From NCBI GenBank assembly GCA_037445875.1, contig JBBIJR010000069.1, positions 1 through 19,326 of the forward strand: 19,326 bases of DNA. The letters run 5' to 3'. This document shows, piece by piece, positions 1-7,392 of this stretch; the first letter of the stretch is position 1, and each line of letters starts with the position of its first letter. Under the pieces are notes generated by a model. It was given only the letters and a program-made list of their open reading frames with translations, was not told the DNA's origin and did not search any database. This DNA comes from JBBIJR01 sp037445875. Its GTDB lineage: Bacteria; CLD3; SB21. Position numbers and translations under genes: made by a program.

Positions 1-239
1 CCGTGTAAATCTGTGTGCCGTTTTCGAATACCATAGAACACGGATATACGCGGATTAGACAGATTACCACGGATTGTTCACCCCTGGTCTTATCCGTGCA
101 AATCCGTTTCATCCGTGCAAATCTGTGTGCTGTTTTAGGATACCATAGAACACGGATACACACGGATCGGACGGATGCACACGGATCTTTCACCCTTGGT
201 ATTTTCCGCGTGAATCCGTTTGATCCGTGTAAATCTGTG
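1..239. repeat. Tandem 112-bp intergenic repeat with internal hairpins
   Basis: Copy 1 spans 1-112, copy 2 spans 113-224, and a third partial copy begins at 225 (CCGTGTAAATCTGTGA); the period is exactly 112 bases with scattered substitutions. Each unit is built from short words CACGGAT and, reversed, ATCCGTG, so it folds back on itself. In copy 2 the arms 151-184 and 206-239 pair at about 27 of 34 positions around a 21-base loop. The array lies 20-odd bases beyond the stop codon of the glutamine synthetase gene, so in that gene's transcript it would form large 3' hairpins that might stabilise or end the mRNA. It begins at the window edge, so its full length is unknown. This style of ATCCGTG-rich intergenic repeat is usually dispersed in a genome, but that cannot be tested here. 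Confidence 0.85.
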
Positions 240-261
240 AATCTTTTCTTCGTTTAGCCTC

Positions 262-1800
262 TCAATGTCTGTGCAAGTCCTTGTGCATGATCTTGCGCAT
301 CTCGGTGAGGCGTTCGTCGGCCGGCATCTCCTGCAGCGACTTGCCCATGATCTCATCGTTCTCCGAGCGGAGCAGGTGCATAAGGTAGTCGATCACGCTC
401 GAAGGAAAGACCCCGTCCCGCTCGTAGAAGACCCGCCTTTCCTGCAGGATCCTCGACGACTCGACACAACTGCCCGGTATGACGGGAAGGCGCTGCAGTA
501 ATTCCCGCTCCTTGAAGACGTTGCCTTTCACGTAAAGCACCTTGGCCAATTCCAGACTCTCGTCGTGGGTCAGGCCCCAGTCGACGGCCATCGTGATGCC
601 GGCCAGGAGGGCATGGATGATCGCACTGCCATCCGGGCTGCGTAACTCGACGGTCTGCTTCCCGCGTCCCGTCGCCGGTTCCGTCTTCTGCTGCGGGTTG
701 ACCAGCGAAGACAGATCGCCGACCCGGTGCCAGCCGAGAGGAACGCGGATCATCGCGCTGCGGTTGAGGTCGCTCCAGCAAATGTGCGTCGGCGCCTCCT
801 GGTCCGGCACGAGCCGCAGGTACGACGAGGCGACGGTGTTCCCGAACGCGGTCAGCGAGTCGGCGTGTTTGCACAGCCCACCGATGAGTTTTCTCGCCGC
901 CGGCGAAAGGTCTCCGCGGTCGTCTCGCATGACGTTCTTTCCGTCGTGCATCAGCTCCACGTGCACATGCAGTCCGCTGCCGGCCACGCCCTCTTCGAGT
1001 TTGGGAGCGAACGTGGCCACACACTCGTGCCGGTGGGCGACGTTGCGGATGAGCCATCGCGCCAGCACGAGATGGTCCGCCATATCGGTGATCGGTGCGG
1101 GCAGGAACTCGATCTCGAGCTGTTCCGCCTGCCGGCCGCGGATTTCCTCGACGTGGCTGAAGACGCTTTCGATGTAACCGACCTCGCTGTGCGCATACTT
1201 GACCGATCCGGTGATCTGAGCGATGTGCCGCATCATCTCATTGAGGATGGCGCCGCTCTTGACGAAAGGCGCCGACGCGTGGTAACCTTTCTGTTTCGAC
1301 GCCTGATACGTGCGTCCCGGTTCACTGCTCAGGAGATAGAACTCCAGTTCGCCGAGCGCGTGCAGCTCCATACCGCAGTTCTTGCGGAACAAGGCGTACG
1401 CGTTCTGCAGAATATTATCGAGCGTAAACCGGGCGGGCTCTCCGTTCGGGGCGTAATAGCGGCAGATGAAGTCCAGGCTGCCCTCGTCGAAGGGGTTGAG
1501 AAAGGCCGTTCGGTAGGAGGGAATCACGTACAGGTCAGAGAGCCCCGTGTCCACGAGGCCCTTGAAGAGCGAGGAGCCGTCCACCCGTTCTCCCTCGGCA
1601 AGGACCTGCTCCACGTGGTGTCTGCCGGTTACCGGCAGGCACAGTTCCTTCAGTTTTCCGTCCAGCCCGGTATAGTGAAAGGTGATGCGTTCGACCTGCT
1701 TCTTTTCGATCACGTGGATGAGGTCGTCCCGCGTGAAATCCGACGGCGGCTTGTCGAGCAGCTGCGTTAGCCGGTTGGCAAGTGCATAAGAAGGATACAT
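262..1800 (-). CDS. Glutamine synthetase family protein (type I-like)
   Basis: A 512-residue protein of the glutamine synthetase family, which ligates ammonia (or an amine) to glutamate using ATP. The N-terminal beta-grasp part contains VDGSS (73-77), equivalent to the usual FDGSS. The catalytic domain shows ELEFYL (151-156) with metal-binding Glu151 and Glu153, GSGLHVH (274-280) with the ATP/metal His278, RLVPDQEAP (329-337), WSDLNRSA (342-349) and ELRSPD (385-390). These motifs are intact, so an active enzyme is likely. The DQEAP and VDGSS variants and the lack of a clear KP-x-LY adenylylation segment suggest a divergent GS-like branch, so gamma-glutamyl-amine ligase activity is an alternative to classical GlnA. 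The start at 1800 is chosen because AAGGAGG lies 6-7 bases upstream; an in-frame ATG at 1857 has no comparable site. No neighbour points to nitrogen regulation. Confidence 0.88.
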   Translation of the reverse strand: MYPSYALANRLTQLLDKPPSDFTRDDLIHVIEKKQVERITFHYTGLDGKLKELCLPVTGRHHVEQVLAEGERVDGSSLFKGLVDTGLSDLYVIPSYRTAFLNPFDEGSLDFICRYYAPNGEPARFTLDNILQNAYALFRKNCGMELHALGELEFYLLSSEPGRTYQASKQKGYHASAPFVKSGAILNEMMRHIAQITGSVKYAHSEVGYIESVFSHVEEIRGRQAEQLEIEFLPAPITDMADHLVLARWLIRNVAHRHECVATFAPKLEEGVAGSGLHVHVELMHDGKNVMRDDRGDLSPAARKLIGGLCKHADSLTAFGNTVASSYLRLVPDQEAPTHICWSDLNRSAMIRVPLGWHRVGDLSSLVNPQQKTEPATGRGKQTVELRSPDGSAIIHALLAGITMAVDWGLTHDESLELAKVLYVKGNVFKERELLQRLPVIPGSCVESSRILQERRVFYERDGVFPSSVIDYLMHLLRSENDEIMGKSLQEMPADERLTEMRKIMHKDLHRH

Positions 1801-2178
1801 GGCTCGCCTCCTTATCGTTAACGCGGTAATGTCCCCAAACCGGGATTCGAAAACCATGACGGAAGTCAGGTTTGGAGGAATTTCGAACCGGGCGGCTTCG
1901 GGTCGTCTCGCTCCAATCGTATTGACTCTCTTGATTCCTTTTTGCTACATTGAGAATGCGTACTCTCGGCTGAGTCGCTCTATCGCGGCGCGCTGGCGCA
2001 TATCCGCGAATCGAGCCCTGGTTTCAGCCGGCGGCTGCCGAGTACATGGATGCGTATCTGCGTGAGTCGATGTTCGGTGCGGCCAACATTCTGCTCATCG
2101 TGGCCGCCGCCGCGGTCGGTGTATGGCGGGGGCCGAAACGACCGATGCATAATATCATTTCTTGTGAAGACAACTGCC
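1801..2178. other. Gene-poor gap between divergent genes
   Basis: This 378-base stretch separates the minus-strand glutamine synthetase gene from the plus-strand DUF1801 gene. It should hold promoters for both directions. The first part (1801-1860) is the ribosome-binding leader of the glutamine synthetase gene. A plausible plus-strand promoter is at 1922-1951, and a short, doubtful reading frame occupies 2046-2216. No RNA gene or riboswitch structure was recognised. Confidence 0.5.
1922..1951 (+). promoter_or_regulatory. Possible sigma70-type promoter for the plus-strand genes
   Basis: TTGACT at 1922-1927 and TACATT at 1946-1951 are separated by 18 bases, close to consensus TTGACA/TATAAT. 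It faces the DUF1801 gene (start 2179), leaving a leader of about 220 bases. This is seen by eye only. The minus-strand glutamine synthetase gene must also be transcribed from this gap, but no convincing -35/-10 pair was found for it. Confidence 0.35.
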
Positions 2179-2216
2179 ATGAAAATCCATCCGGAAGCGC
2201 CCAGGAACATCGATGA
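2046..2216 (+). other. Possible small ORF or decayed gene remnant with one membrane-like segment
   Basis: An ATG-initiated frame of 56 codons begins MDAYLRESMFGAANILLIVA and carries a hydrophobic run (about residues 11-27) followed by a basic WRGPKRP. Coding-like sequence continues upstream without a start: codons before the ATG read PWFQPAAAEY, and from 1972 the next frame reads ESLYRGALAHIRES, as if a frameshift near 2014 broke a longer protein. No good ribosome-binding site precedes 2046, and the frame runs 38 bases into the DUF1801 gene. It is more likely a remnant than a working gene. Family not recognised. Confidence 0.22.
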
Positions 2217-2553
2217 ATACATCGCTTTTTTTCCCCCCGAGGTTCGGTACATTCTGCAGAAAATTAGAATGACGATCCGAAGGGCTGCGCCGGACGCGGA
2301 GGAAGCGATTAAGTATCAGATACCGACGTTCACTCTCCAAGGCAATCTGGTACACTTCGCGGCGTACAAGAACCACATCGGCTTCTATCCGACCCCCACG
2401 GGTATCAGAAGATTCAAGAAGGAGTTGGCGGCTTACGAGGGATCGAAAGGTGCGGTACGCTTTCCACTGGACAAGCCGATGCCCTTCGGCCTTATAGCGA
2501 GAATCGTGAAGTTCAGAGTGCGTGAAACCCGTGCAAAATCAAGACGGCATTGA
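2179..2553 (+). CDS. DUF1801 (YdhG-like) protein
   Basis: A 124-residue soluble protein of the DUF1801 family (YdhG/YdeI-like, sometimes annotated as iron chaperone-like by structural similarity to frataxin). Family hallmarks are IDEYIAFFPPEVRYILQKIR (roughly residues 10-29), the acidic/aromatic segment AEEAIKYQIPTF (about 36-47) and HIGFYPTPTGIRRFKKEL (about 59-76), followed by AYEGSKGAVRFPLDKPMP, all typical in order and spacing. Full length for the family. The start at 2179 is chosen because homology begins at MKIHPEAP; a longer frame to 2050 has no coding character. The ribosome-binding site is weak (GAAG about 10 bases upstream). The next locus downstream is a broken acetyltransferase. 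Molecular function is unknown for the family. Confidence 0.85.
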   Translation: MKIHPEAPRNIDEYIAFFPPEVRYILQKIRMTIRRAAPDAEEAIKYQIPTFTLQGNLVHFAAYKNHIGFYPTPTGIRRFKKELAAYEGSKGAVRFPLDKPMPFGLIARIVKFRVRETRAKSRRH

Positions 2554-2580
2554 ACCGCCAACAGGAAGCTTCGTCAACTC

Positions 2581-3112
2581 ATGGTGATCGCAGGTGCAAC
2601 AACTGTATTGCGAGAGATCACTGAAGCTGACCGCCCAAGCATCTTCGAATGGCTCACCCATTCGGACCTGACACCTTCGATGATGGGACCGCCGCATTAC
2701 CCGATACCCACATGAGATGAATTCTGCGCGGACGATCTCCCGCATTACTTCGACGGCTCCCGGCGGCACAAAGGGCGCTGTTTCATGATCGTGGCAGGTG
2801 GAATCGACGTCGGCGTCGTTGCTTACAACACGCTGCGGATGGACGGAACGGTCGACGTGGATACCTGGCTCAGGTCCGAAGCCGATTGCGGAAAAGGTTG
2901 GGGACCGGACGCTCTGAGAACGGTGAGCAACTATCTGCACGAGGAATTCGGCGTAACCTGGGTTGTCCTCTCACCGTCGGCGAGGAACCATCGGGCGATT
3001 GCCGCTTACAGGCAGGCGGGATCTCTTTCCGGATGAAGTGGATCGCCGGCCTGTCCGGCAAGAAGAAAGGGAATACGAAGACCAGGTTGTACTGGTCAAG
3101 GATTACCTCTAG
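2581..3112 (+). pseudogene. GNAT acetyltransferase, broken by a nonsense codon and a frameshift
   Basis: Read through its lesions, this locus encodes a GNAT N-acetyltransferase of about 176 residues. The first part from ATG 2581 reads VLREITEADRPSIFEWLTHS and MMGPPHYPIPT, then meets TGA at 2713-2715 where family members usually have Trp (PIPTW-EEFC pattern). The same frame resumes at once as DEFCADD and continues with MIVAGGIDVGVVAYN, the acetyl-CoA region CGKGWGPDALR, and SARNHRAIAAYRQAG. Around 3022 the frame is lost. The +1-base frame gives LFPDEVDRRPVRQEERE ending LVKDYL and TAG at 3110-3112. So there is one TGG-to-TGA change and one indel. Both could be real decay or sequencing/assembly errors. 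TGA recoding is unlikely because many neighbouring genes stop at TGA and use TGG for Trp. Confidence 0.82.
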
Positions 3113-3138
3113 TCCGCAACGTACAAAAGAGTGCCTTC

Positions 3139-3630
3139 ATGACCGACATCTCACCCACGACGCACCGTCGGCTCGAAATTCAAGGGTTCGTCGGCGTGGA
3201 CGAAGCGACTCTTGCCGAGACCGCTCCGTGGCTTCGCTTTGCATTTGCACTGTGTACTCTGTTCGCAGCCGCAGGCACGGTGCTGGCATCGCCGGTGTTC
3301 CTGTGGGCCCTCGCGCCCATCGCTGCGTGGGCCGCGGCGTTTCCCGTCCATCCGTTCGACCATCTGTACAACTTTGCACTCCGGCCATTCACCGGCACAC
3401 AACCGTTACCTAAGCGGGGCGCGCCGAGCCGGTTTGCGTGTGGGCTGGGCGCCGTGTGGGTCATGGTAACGGGATGGGCATTTTACGCAGGCGAAGCGAT
3501 GACGGGATACGTCCTCGGCGGGCTGCTGGTCGTCGTGGGTTCGCTCGTCAGTACCATCCATTTCTGCATTCCTATGCTCCTATTTAGAATGATGTTCGGA
3601 TTTCCGCCGAAATCCGAGGCCACAAGATAA
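3139..3630 (+). CDS. DUF4395 family integral membrane protein
   Basis: A 163-residue membrane protein resembling DUF4395. Features seen: an N-terminal soluble stretch containing IQGF (about residues 13-16), a first pair of hydrophobic segments (about 30-50 and 53-69), the diagnostic HPFDHLYNFALRPFTGT (71-87) followed by LPKRGAPSRFACGLG (about 89-103), then two more hydrophobic segments (about 102-120 and 122-150). The GAPSRFACGL motif supports the family. Its role is unknown; some DUF4395 proteins are found near thioredoxin-like or rhodanese genes, but none is here. It starts 26 bases after the acetyltransferase pseudogene, with only a weak AAGAG as ribosome-binding site. It may share a transcript with the DUF1801 gene. 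Confidence 0.72.
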   Translation: MTDISPTTHRRLEIQGFVGVDEATLAETAPWLRFAFALCTLFAAAGTVLASPVFLWALAPIAAWAAAFPVHPFDHLYNFALRPFTGTQPLPKRGAPSRFACGLGAVWVMVTGWAFYAGEAMTGYVLGGLLVVVGSLVSTIHFCIPMLLFRMMFGFPPKSEATR

Positions 3631-3743
3631 ACCCTGTGTCCACTCGCCAACGAGAAACGTGGAGCCAACCCAGCGGCCCGGACAAGATGACCAGGAAAGA
3701 CTCTTCTTTTCGTAACGCCTCGACACCAGGAGACTGAAGAACT

Positions 3744-4658
3744 CTGGATATAGTAACAGGCGCTTACGGATACATCGGGAGGTACATAGCCGGGGCTCTC
3801 TTGGAGCAAGGGCGCACGGTGCGGACCATTACCACGCATCCGAACAAGCCAAGTCCCTTCGGAACCGCAGTGAAAGCGTCTTCGTACAGCTTCAACGACC
3901 GCCGCCAGTTGACCGAAACGTTGAGGGGAGCGGACGTCCTGTACAACACGTACTGGATTCGATTTCCCTACGACGGGCAAACGTACGAATCCGCACTCGA
4001 GAACACACGCACGCTCTTCGAGTGTGCCCGAAACGCCGGAGTGAAGAGGATCGTTCACATTAGCGTCACCCATGCATCGACCGATTCCGATCTGCCGTAC
4101 TACCGTGGAAAGGGGATTCAAGAATCTATGCTCCATGAAAGCGGAGTGTCGTTTTCCATCGTCAGGCCCACGCTTGTTTTCGGCAACGGAGACATCCTGG
4201 TCAACAATATTGCCTGGTTGATTCGAACCTGCCCGGTCTTTCCGATTTTCGGATCGGGCGACTATCGTATTCAGCCCGTGTACGTGGAGGACCTTGCGCG
4301 GATCGCGATCCAATGTTCGACAGGGCCCGCCGGGCTAACGGTCGATGCCATCGGACCGGAAACGTGCACGTTCAACCAGATGGTCCGGCTGGTTGCCGAT
4401 ACGCTTGAGAGGAGAATCAGATTCGTCAAGGTTCCTCCGGCCCTTGGCATGCTGGCTGGAAAGATCGTCGGTCTGTTTCTTGATGACGTCATTCTCACCG
4501 CAAACGAACTAAAAGGACTGATGGCGGAGTTGTTGACGTCGAAGCAGCCGGCGAACGCTCAAACAAAATTCTCAGAATGGCTGGAGCGGAACAAGTCCAC
4601 CGTGGGGACTCACTACTCGTCCGAACTGGCCCGCCACTTCCGGTGGTCACCCTCCTGA
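3744..4658 (+). CDS. NmrA-like NAD(P)-binding epimerase/reductase with apparent CTG start
   Basis: An atypical short-chain dehydrogenase/NmrA-like protein of about 304 residues. The nucleotide-binding motif VTGAYGYIGRYIAG lies at 3753-3794, upstream of the first ATG/GTG/TTG in frame (TTG 3801), so the true start must be earlier. The only possibility before the in-frame stop at 3735-3737 is CTG at 3744 (or ATA 3750), preceded by AGGAG at 3728-3732, eleven bases away. Further family signs are ADVLYNTYWIRFPYDG, FECARNAGVKRIVHIS, STDSDLPYYRGKGIQE with the YxxxK-like segment, SIVRPTLVFGNGDIL, and VYVEDLARIA. Probable substrates are unknown; NDUFA9-like or sugar-nucleotide epimerase-like roles are both possible. 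The ATG-to-CTG change may mark reduced expression or incipient decay, as the acetyltransferase pseudogene is 0.6 kb upstream. Confidence 0.75.
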   Translation: MDIVTGAYGYIGRYIAGALLEQGRTVRTITTHPNKPSPFGTAVKASSYSFNDRRQLTETLRGADVLYNTYWIRFPYDGQTYESALENTRTLFECARNAGVKRIVHISVTHASTDSDLPYYRGKGIQESMLHESGVSFSIVRPTLVFGNGDILVNNIAWLIRTCPVFPIFGSGDYRIQPVYVEDLARIAIQCSTGPAGLTVDAIGPETCTFNQMVRLVADTLERRIRFVKVPPALGMLAGKIVGLFLDDVILTANELKGLMAELLTSKQPANAQTKFSEWLERNKSTVGTHYSSELARHFRWSPS

Positions 4659-4732
4659 CCGGCAGCCAGTCGGCGTTACGTCATCCGGACAAACGAAGGA
4701 AGGGTCACCTCTTCCAAAACTGGCAGAATGTG

Positions 4733-4753
4733 CTGGCGGCCCTACTCCGCCAG
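4733..4753. terminator. Hairpin between convergent genes
   Basis: CTGGCGG (4733-4739) and CCGCCAG (4747-4753) form a perfect 7-bp stem with a 7-base loop, straddling the stop codon of the minus-strand transporter and lying 75 bases after the stop of the NmrA-like gene. There is no T-run on either side, so it would be at best a weak or factor-assisted bidirectional terminator. Confidence 0.3.
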
Positions 4754-6037
4754 CGGCTTCGGCACGTATTCGCGAGTGGTCTTATTCGTCAGATCGTGAC
4801 GTTCTTTGTTGCGGGCGAAACGGATCATCATGACCGTGCTGATGGCCATCAGCCCGCAGCCGACGAGGAAGGTATTACCGATGCCCGCGGCGCCGATCAG
4901 CCACGCACCGAAGAAGGGCGCCACCAGTCCCCGCGCGCCCGTCAGCATGGTGTGGATACCCATGTAAATGCCCACCTGGTTCTTCGGAGCAAATTCCATC
5001 ACACACAATTGCCAGCTGAGCTGGGCGCCGCTCATGGAAATGCCCTGCAGTACGCTCGCCACGTAGATCAGTTTCAGGTCCGTCGCAAAATAGAAGAGCA
5101 GCAGATTCACGGTCGGAAGGATGTTGAGCAGAAAGCGGATCCGGATCACCCCGTACTTGTCGATCTGGCGGCCCCAGAAGGCGAACGTTAGAAGCATCAC
5201 CGCCTGAGGGATCACCGTCACGGCCAGCACCGCCTCCTCGTACCCGGCGTCGATGCCGAACCGCGGATCGGTCACGTAGATCGTCTTGACCGGGTCGACC
5301 ATCAGGGCGGCAAATCCGAAGATCGCCCAGTAGAGCATGAAGAAGGCGAACGGCTTGTCCTGCGTCATCACGCGGTGCAGTTGGACGAACGGGTGCTCCG
5401 GCGGGGCATTCCCGTTGGCGGGTACTTCGGCGAGCTTGATTTTCCGGAACTGCGCACAGCCCCACAAGCCGACGATCCCTATGATCGGATATACGTAGAT
5501 GTAATTGCTCCCGTCCCACTCCAACAGCAGACCGAACGCGTACGCCGCCAGCACGAAGGCGATGTTGAATACGGTTCGAACAATGCCCATGATCTTGCCG
5601 CGTGCGTAGTCGGGGTAGTTGACGCGGTAGATGCTCGTGATGACCGGCGTGTTTAGCGAATGCAAAGCAAACGCGGCGCAGAGGATGAGCGTAAACACCA
5701 GGGAACTCGGAAACACGACGGAGACGATCGCGGTGAGGACGAACAGCCAGCGCGCGGCGAGGTCCGGATAGTAGGCGTAGTCCATCTTGTTGGGTTTTTC
5801 GGCGTGCGAAGCGAGAAAAATGCTGAAGAGCAGTCCGAGACTGACGGCGCTGTGCAGTAGCGCCACTTCGAAATCCGATGCCTGGAACGTTTTCTTGAGA
5901 ATAACCCCGGCCACGCCGGCGCTGCCCGCCAGCACAAATCCTTTCGAAATGCCGTAGCGGAGGTCATAGCGGAACGTCTCCGCCGCCTCGTTCGGAACCC
6001 GGTAGGAGTCAACAATCTTGCGTAATCTCGATCTCAA
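4742..6037 (-). CDS. Major facilitator superfamily transporter
   Basis: A 431-residue polytopic inner-membrane protein with about twelve hydrophobic segments in two halves around a loop near residues 200-220 (KIKLAEVPANGNAPPEHP), as in MFS carriers. The N-half A-like loop shows DYARGKIMGIVRTVFN (about 148-163), and the C-half starts at FAFFMLYWAIFGFAAL. Substrate cannot be predicted. The protein begins with a long cytoplasmic N-terminus. The start is TTG at 6037 with a poor ribosome-binding site; the open frame continues upstream without ATG as far as 6091, and CTG 6053-6055 preceded by GGAGAAGGA is an alternative. It is separated from the pdxT end by 261 bases of repeat-like sequence, so it is probably not part of the long operon. 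It converges with the NmrA-like gene. Confidence 0.85.
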   Translation of the reverse strand: MRSRLRKIVDSYRVPNEAAETFRYDLRYGISKGFVLAGSAGVAGVILKKTFQASDFEVALLHSAVSLGLLFSIFLASHAEKPNKMDYAYYPDLAARWLFVLTAIVSVVFPSSLVFTLILCAAFALHSLNTPVITSIYRVNYPDYARGKIMGIVRTVFNIAFVLAAYAFGLLLEWDGSNYIYVYPIIGIVGLWGCAQFRKIKLAEVPANGNAPPEHPFVQLHRVMTQDKPFAFFMLYWAIFGFAALMVDPVKTIYVTDPRFGIDAGYEEAVLAVTVIPQAVMLLTFAFWGRQIDKYGVIRIRFLLNILPTVNLLLFYFATDLKLIYVASVLQGISMSGAQLSWQLCVMEFAPKNQVGIYMGIHTMLTGARGLVAPFFGAWLIGAAGIGNTFLVGCGLMAISTVMMIRFARNKERHDLTNKTTREYVPKPLAE

Positions 6038-6298
6038 TCCGTCCGTCTCAATCAGCTTGTGCGGGTCCTTCTCCCGTATTGTCTCCTGAACCTATCCAGC
6101 ATCAGGATTGCAAATCCAGTCGTGTCCCCTCTTCCTCTCCAAAGAGGGGTTCGTGATGTTGGCATTTACTGGGTCGACAATCACTCCGGCCCTCGTTGTC
6201 TCACCAACTCCTCGATTCTTTTCTTTTCTTTTCTTGATACAAAGAAAGGTCTCTTGTCTGTCTCTTGCCCGCAACCTTGTGAAGACCTGTCGAATGGG
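6038..6298. repeat. Repeat-like intergenic region with hairpin and pyrimidine tract
   Basis: These 261 bases carry several low-complexity or symmetric elements: the near-palindrome GGATTGCAAATCC (6105-6117), a perfect 8-bp stem CCCCTCTT/AAGAGGGG (6126-6149), a TTTTC-repeat pyrimidine tract (about 6215-6235), and the direct repeat GTCTCTTG (about 6250-6267). Short frames here (for example 6092-6274 minus) look like translated repeat and are not called. On the minus strand the region follows the pdxT stop, so it would terminate the long operon and/or hold the transporter's promoter. It resembles a dispersed intergenic element, but only a genome-wide comparison could show that. Confidence 0.45.
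6126..6149. repeat. Perfect 8-bp stem-loop
   Basis: CCCCTCTT at 6126-6133 and AAGAGGGG at 6142-6149 pair completely around an 8-base loop. There is no adjacent T-run on either strand, so it is an mRNA structure or repeat core and not a clear intrinsic terminator. Confidence 0.6.
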
Positions 6299-6880
6299 TC
6301 ACCTGCCAACCACCTGCTCCACAAAGAAACGATGCAGCCGTTCATCCTCCGTCAATTCCGGATGAAACGTGGTGACCAGCACAGGGCCGTGCCGTGCCGC
6401 CACAATCGAATCGTCCAGACGGGCAAGAACTGTCACAGCTTTTCCGGCTTTCAAGATCTTCGGGGCGCGAATGAACACGGCATGTAGGGGTTCTCCGCCG
6501 AGCGCCGGCACTTCGATGTCCCGCTCAAAACTATCCACCTGCCGGCCGTAACCGTTCCGGCGGACCGTGATGTCGATGAATCCGAACCGGAATTGTTCGC
6601 TGTTCTCGATCTCCCGGGCCGCCAGGATCGAACCCGCGCAGGTGCCGAAAATCGCCTTGCCGCGCCTGTGGAATTCGCGCAGCGCGTCTTCCATCCGAAA
6701 GTCCCGTATCAAGCGGATCAACGTCGTGCTTTCTCCGCCCGGAAGGATGAGTCCGTCGACGGCGGCCAGCTGCTCCGCAGTACGGACCTGAACGTTCGCC
6801 ACGCCCAGCCGGTCCAGCACACGTTGGTGCGCCTCGAAGTCACCTTGCAAAGCGAGCACGCCGATCGGAGATCTTTCCAT
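6299..6880 (-). CDS. pdxT: Pyridoxal 5'-phosphate synthase glutaminase subunit PdxT
   Basis: The class I glutamine amidotransferase subunit of PLP synthase. It hydrolyses glutamine and channels ammonia to PdxS in a PdxS12-PdxT12 complex in the cytoplasm. The 193-residue length is normal (about 190-200). Motifs: GVLALQGDFEAH (7-18), LPGGESTT (46-53), nucleophile elbow GTCAGSILAA (79-88) with Cys81, VFIRAPKI, and the catalytic His173/Glu175 in FHPELTEDERLHRFF. All catalytic residues are present. ATG 6880 is preceded by GGTGAGGCG, which overlaps the end of the DinB gene; the gap to that stop is 4 bases. It is the last gene of the sixteen-gene run, separated from pdxS by one DinB gene. Confidence 0.96.
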   Translation of the reverse strand: MERSPIGVLALQGDFEAHQRVLDRLGVANVQVRTAEQLAAVDGLILPGGESTTLIRLIRDFRMEDALREFHRRGKAIFGTCAGSILAAREIENSEQFRFGFIDITVRRNGYGRQVDSFERDIEVPALGGEPLHAVFIRAPKILKAGKAVTVLARLDDSIVAARHGPVLVTTFHPELTEDERLHRFFVEQVVGR

Positions 6881-6884
6881 CGCC

Positions 6885-7391
6885 TCACCCCTGCTTCATC
6901 AGAAACCGGTCGATCGTATGGGTGGCCGCCTCCCACGGCTCGAGGGGCGCGGGCCAGTTCCTGTCCTGAGCGCGCCGCAGATAAATCATCTGTGCGGCAT
7001 GATACAGATAGTGATGACCCGTGTGGAGCAGAATGCCCCCCAGCGATTCGTACGCCTTCGCGCCGGCAGTTGCCACGCGGCGATCGAGTTCTGCATCGTC
7101 TCCGCATTGGGCCAGAATCTCATCCAGCCGTGCATCGGCCGCCTTTACCAACTCCAGTATTTCGGCGGGCGAGGCTTCCTTGCGGTCCACCACCGTACTT
7201 TCCAAGCCGAGCCGTTTGAGAAACCACATATCGACGCGTACCAGGTGGCGTGCCATTTCTCCGATGCTTCGCGATTCCGGCGCCGGTTTCCAGTTCATGT
7301 GTTCCTCCGGAATTTGTTCCAGCACCGCATACAGCGGAACGCGGCAAGCCTTCAGGACTTCCTGAATCGTTCCGATCGTCGACCGGCCCAT
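6885..7391 (-). CDS. DinB-like protein between pdxS and pdxT
   Basis: A 168-residue four-helix-bundle protein of the DinB/YfiT superfamily, whose members bind a divalent metal through three histidines and include thiol S-transferases and uncharacterised proteins. Candidate ligands are His49 in ARHLVRVDMW and the cluster LLHTGHHYLYHAAQ (121-134), giving His123, His126/127 and His131. The N-terminal NWKPAPESRSIGEMARHL pattern is typical of the damage-inducible DinB branch. It begins one base after the pdxS stop (TAATATG) and ends 4 bases before pdxT, so it is almost certainly cotranscribed with both PLP synthase subunits. Any role in B6 metabolism is unknown; the position is suggestive only. 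Confidence 0.85.
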   Translation of the reverse strand: MGRSTIGTIQEVLKACRVPLYAVLEQIPEEHMNWKPAPESRSIGEMARHLVRVDMWFLKRLGLESTVVDRKEASPAEILELVKAADARLDEILAQCGDDAELDRRVATAGAKAYESLGGILLHTGHHYLYHAAQMIYLRRAQDRNWPAPLEPWEAATHTIDRFLMKQG

Positions 7392-7392
7392 A

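Noticed and set aside
1..239. CRISPR array
   Set aside because: The repeat unit is 112 bases, directly abutting, with related sequence throughout and no unique spacers.
727..1770. Long plus-strand open frame (347 codons) opposite the glutamine synthetase gene
   Set aside because: It lies antisense to a clearly recognised enzyme, has no family motifs and has the Arg/Val/His-rich composition of a GC-driven shadow frame.
2713..2715. TGA read as tryptophan or selenocysteine
   Set aside because: Neighbouring genes use TGA as a functional stop at many ATGA junctions, the expected residue is Trp rather than Sec or Cys, and the same locus also has a frameshift.
6092..6274. 60-codon minus-strand ORF in the intergenic region
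   Set aside because: It translates low-complexity and hairpin sequence, and no family or ribosome-binding site supports it.
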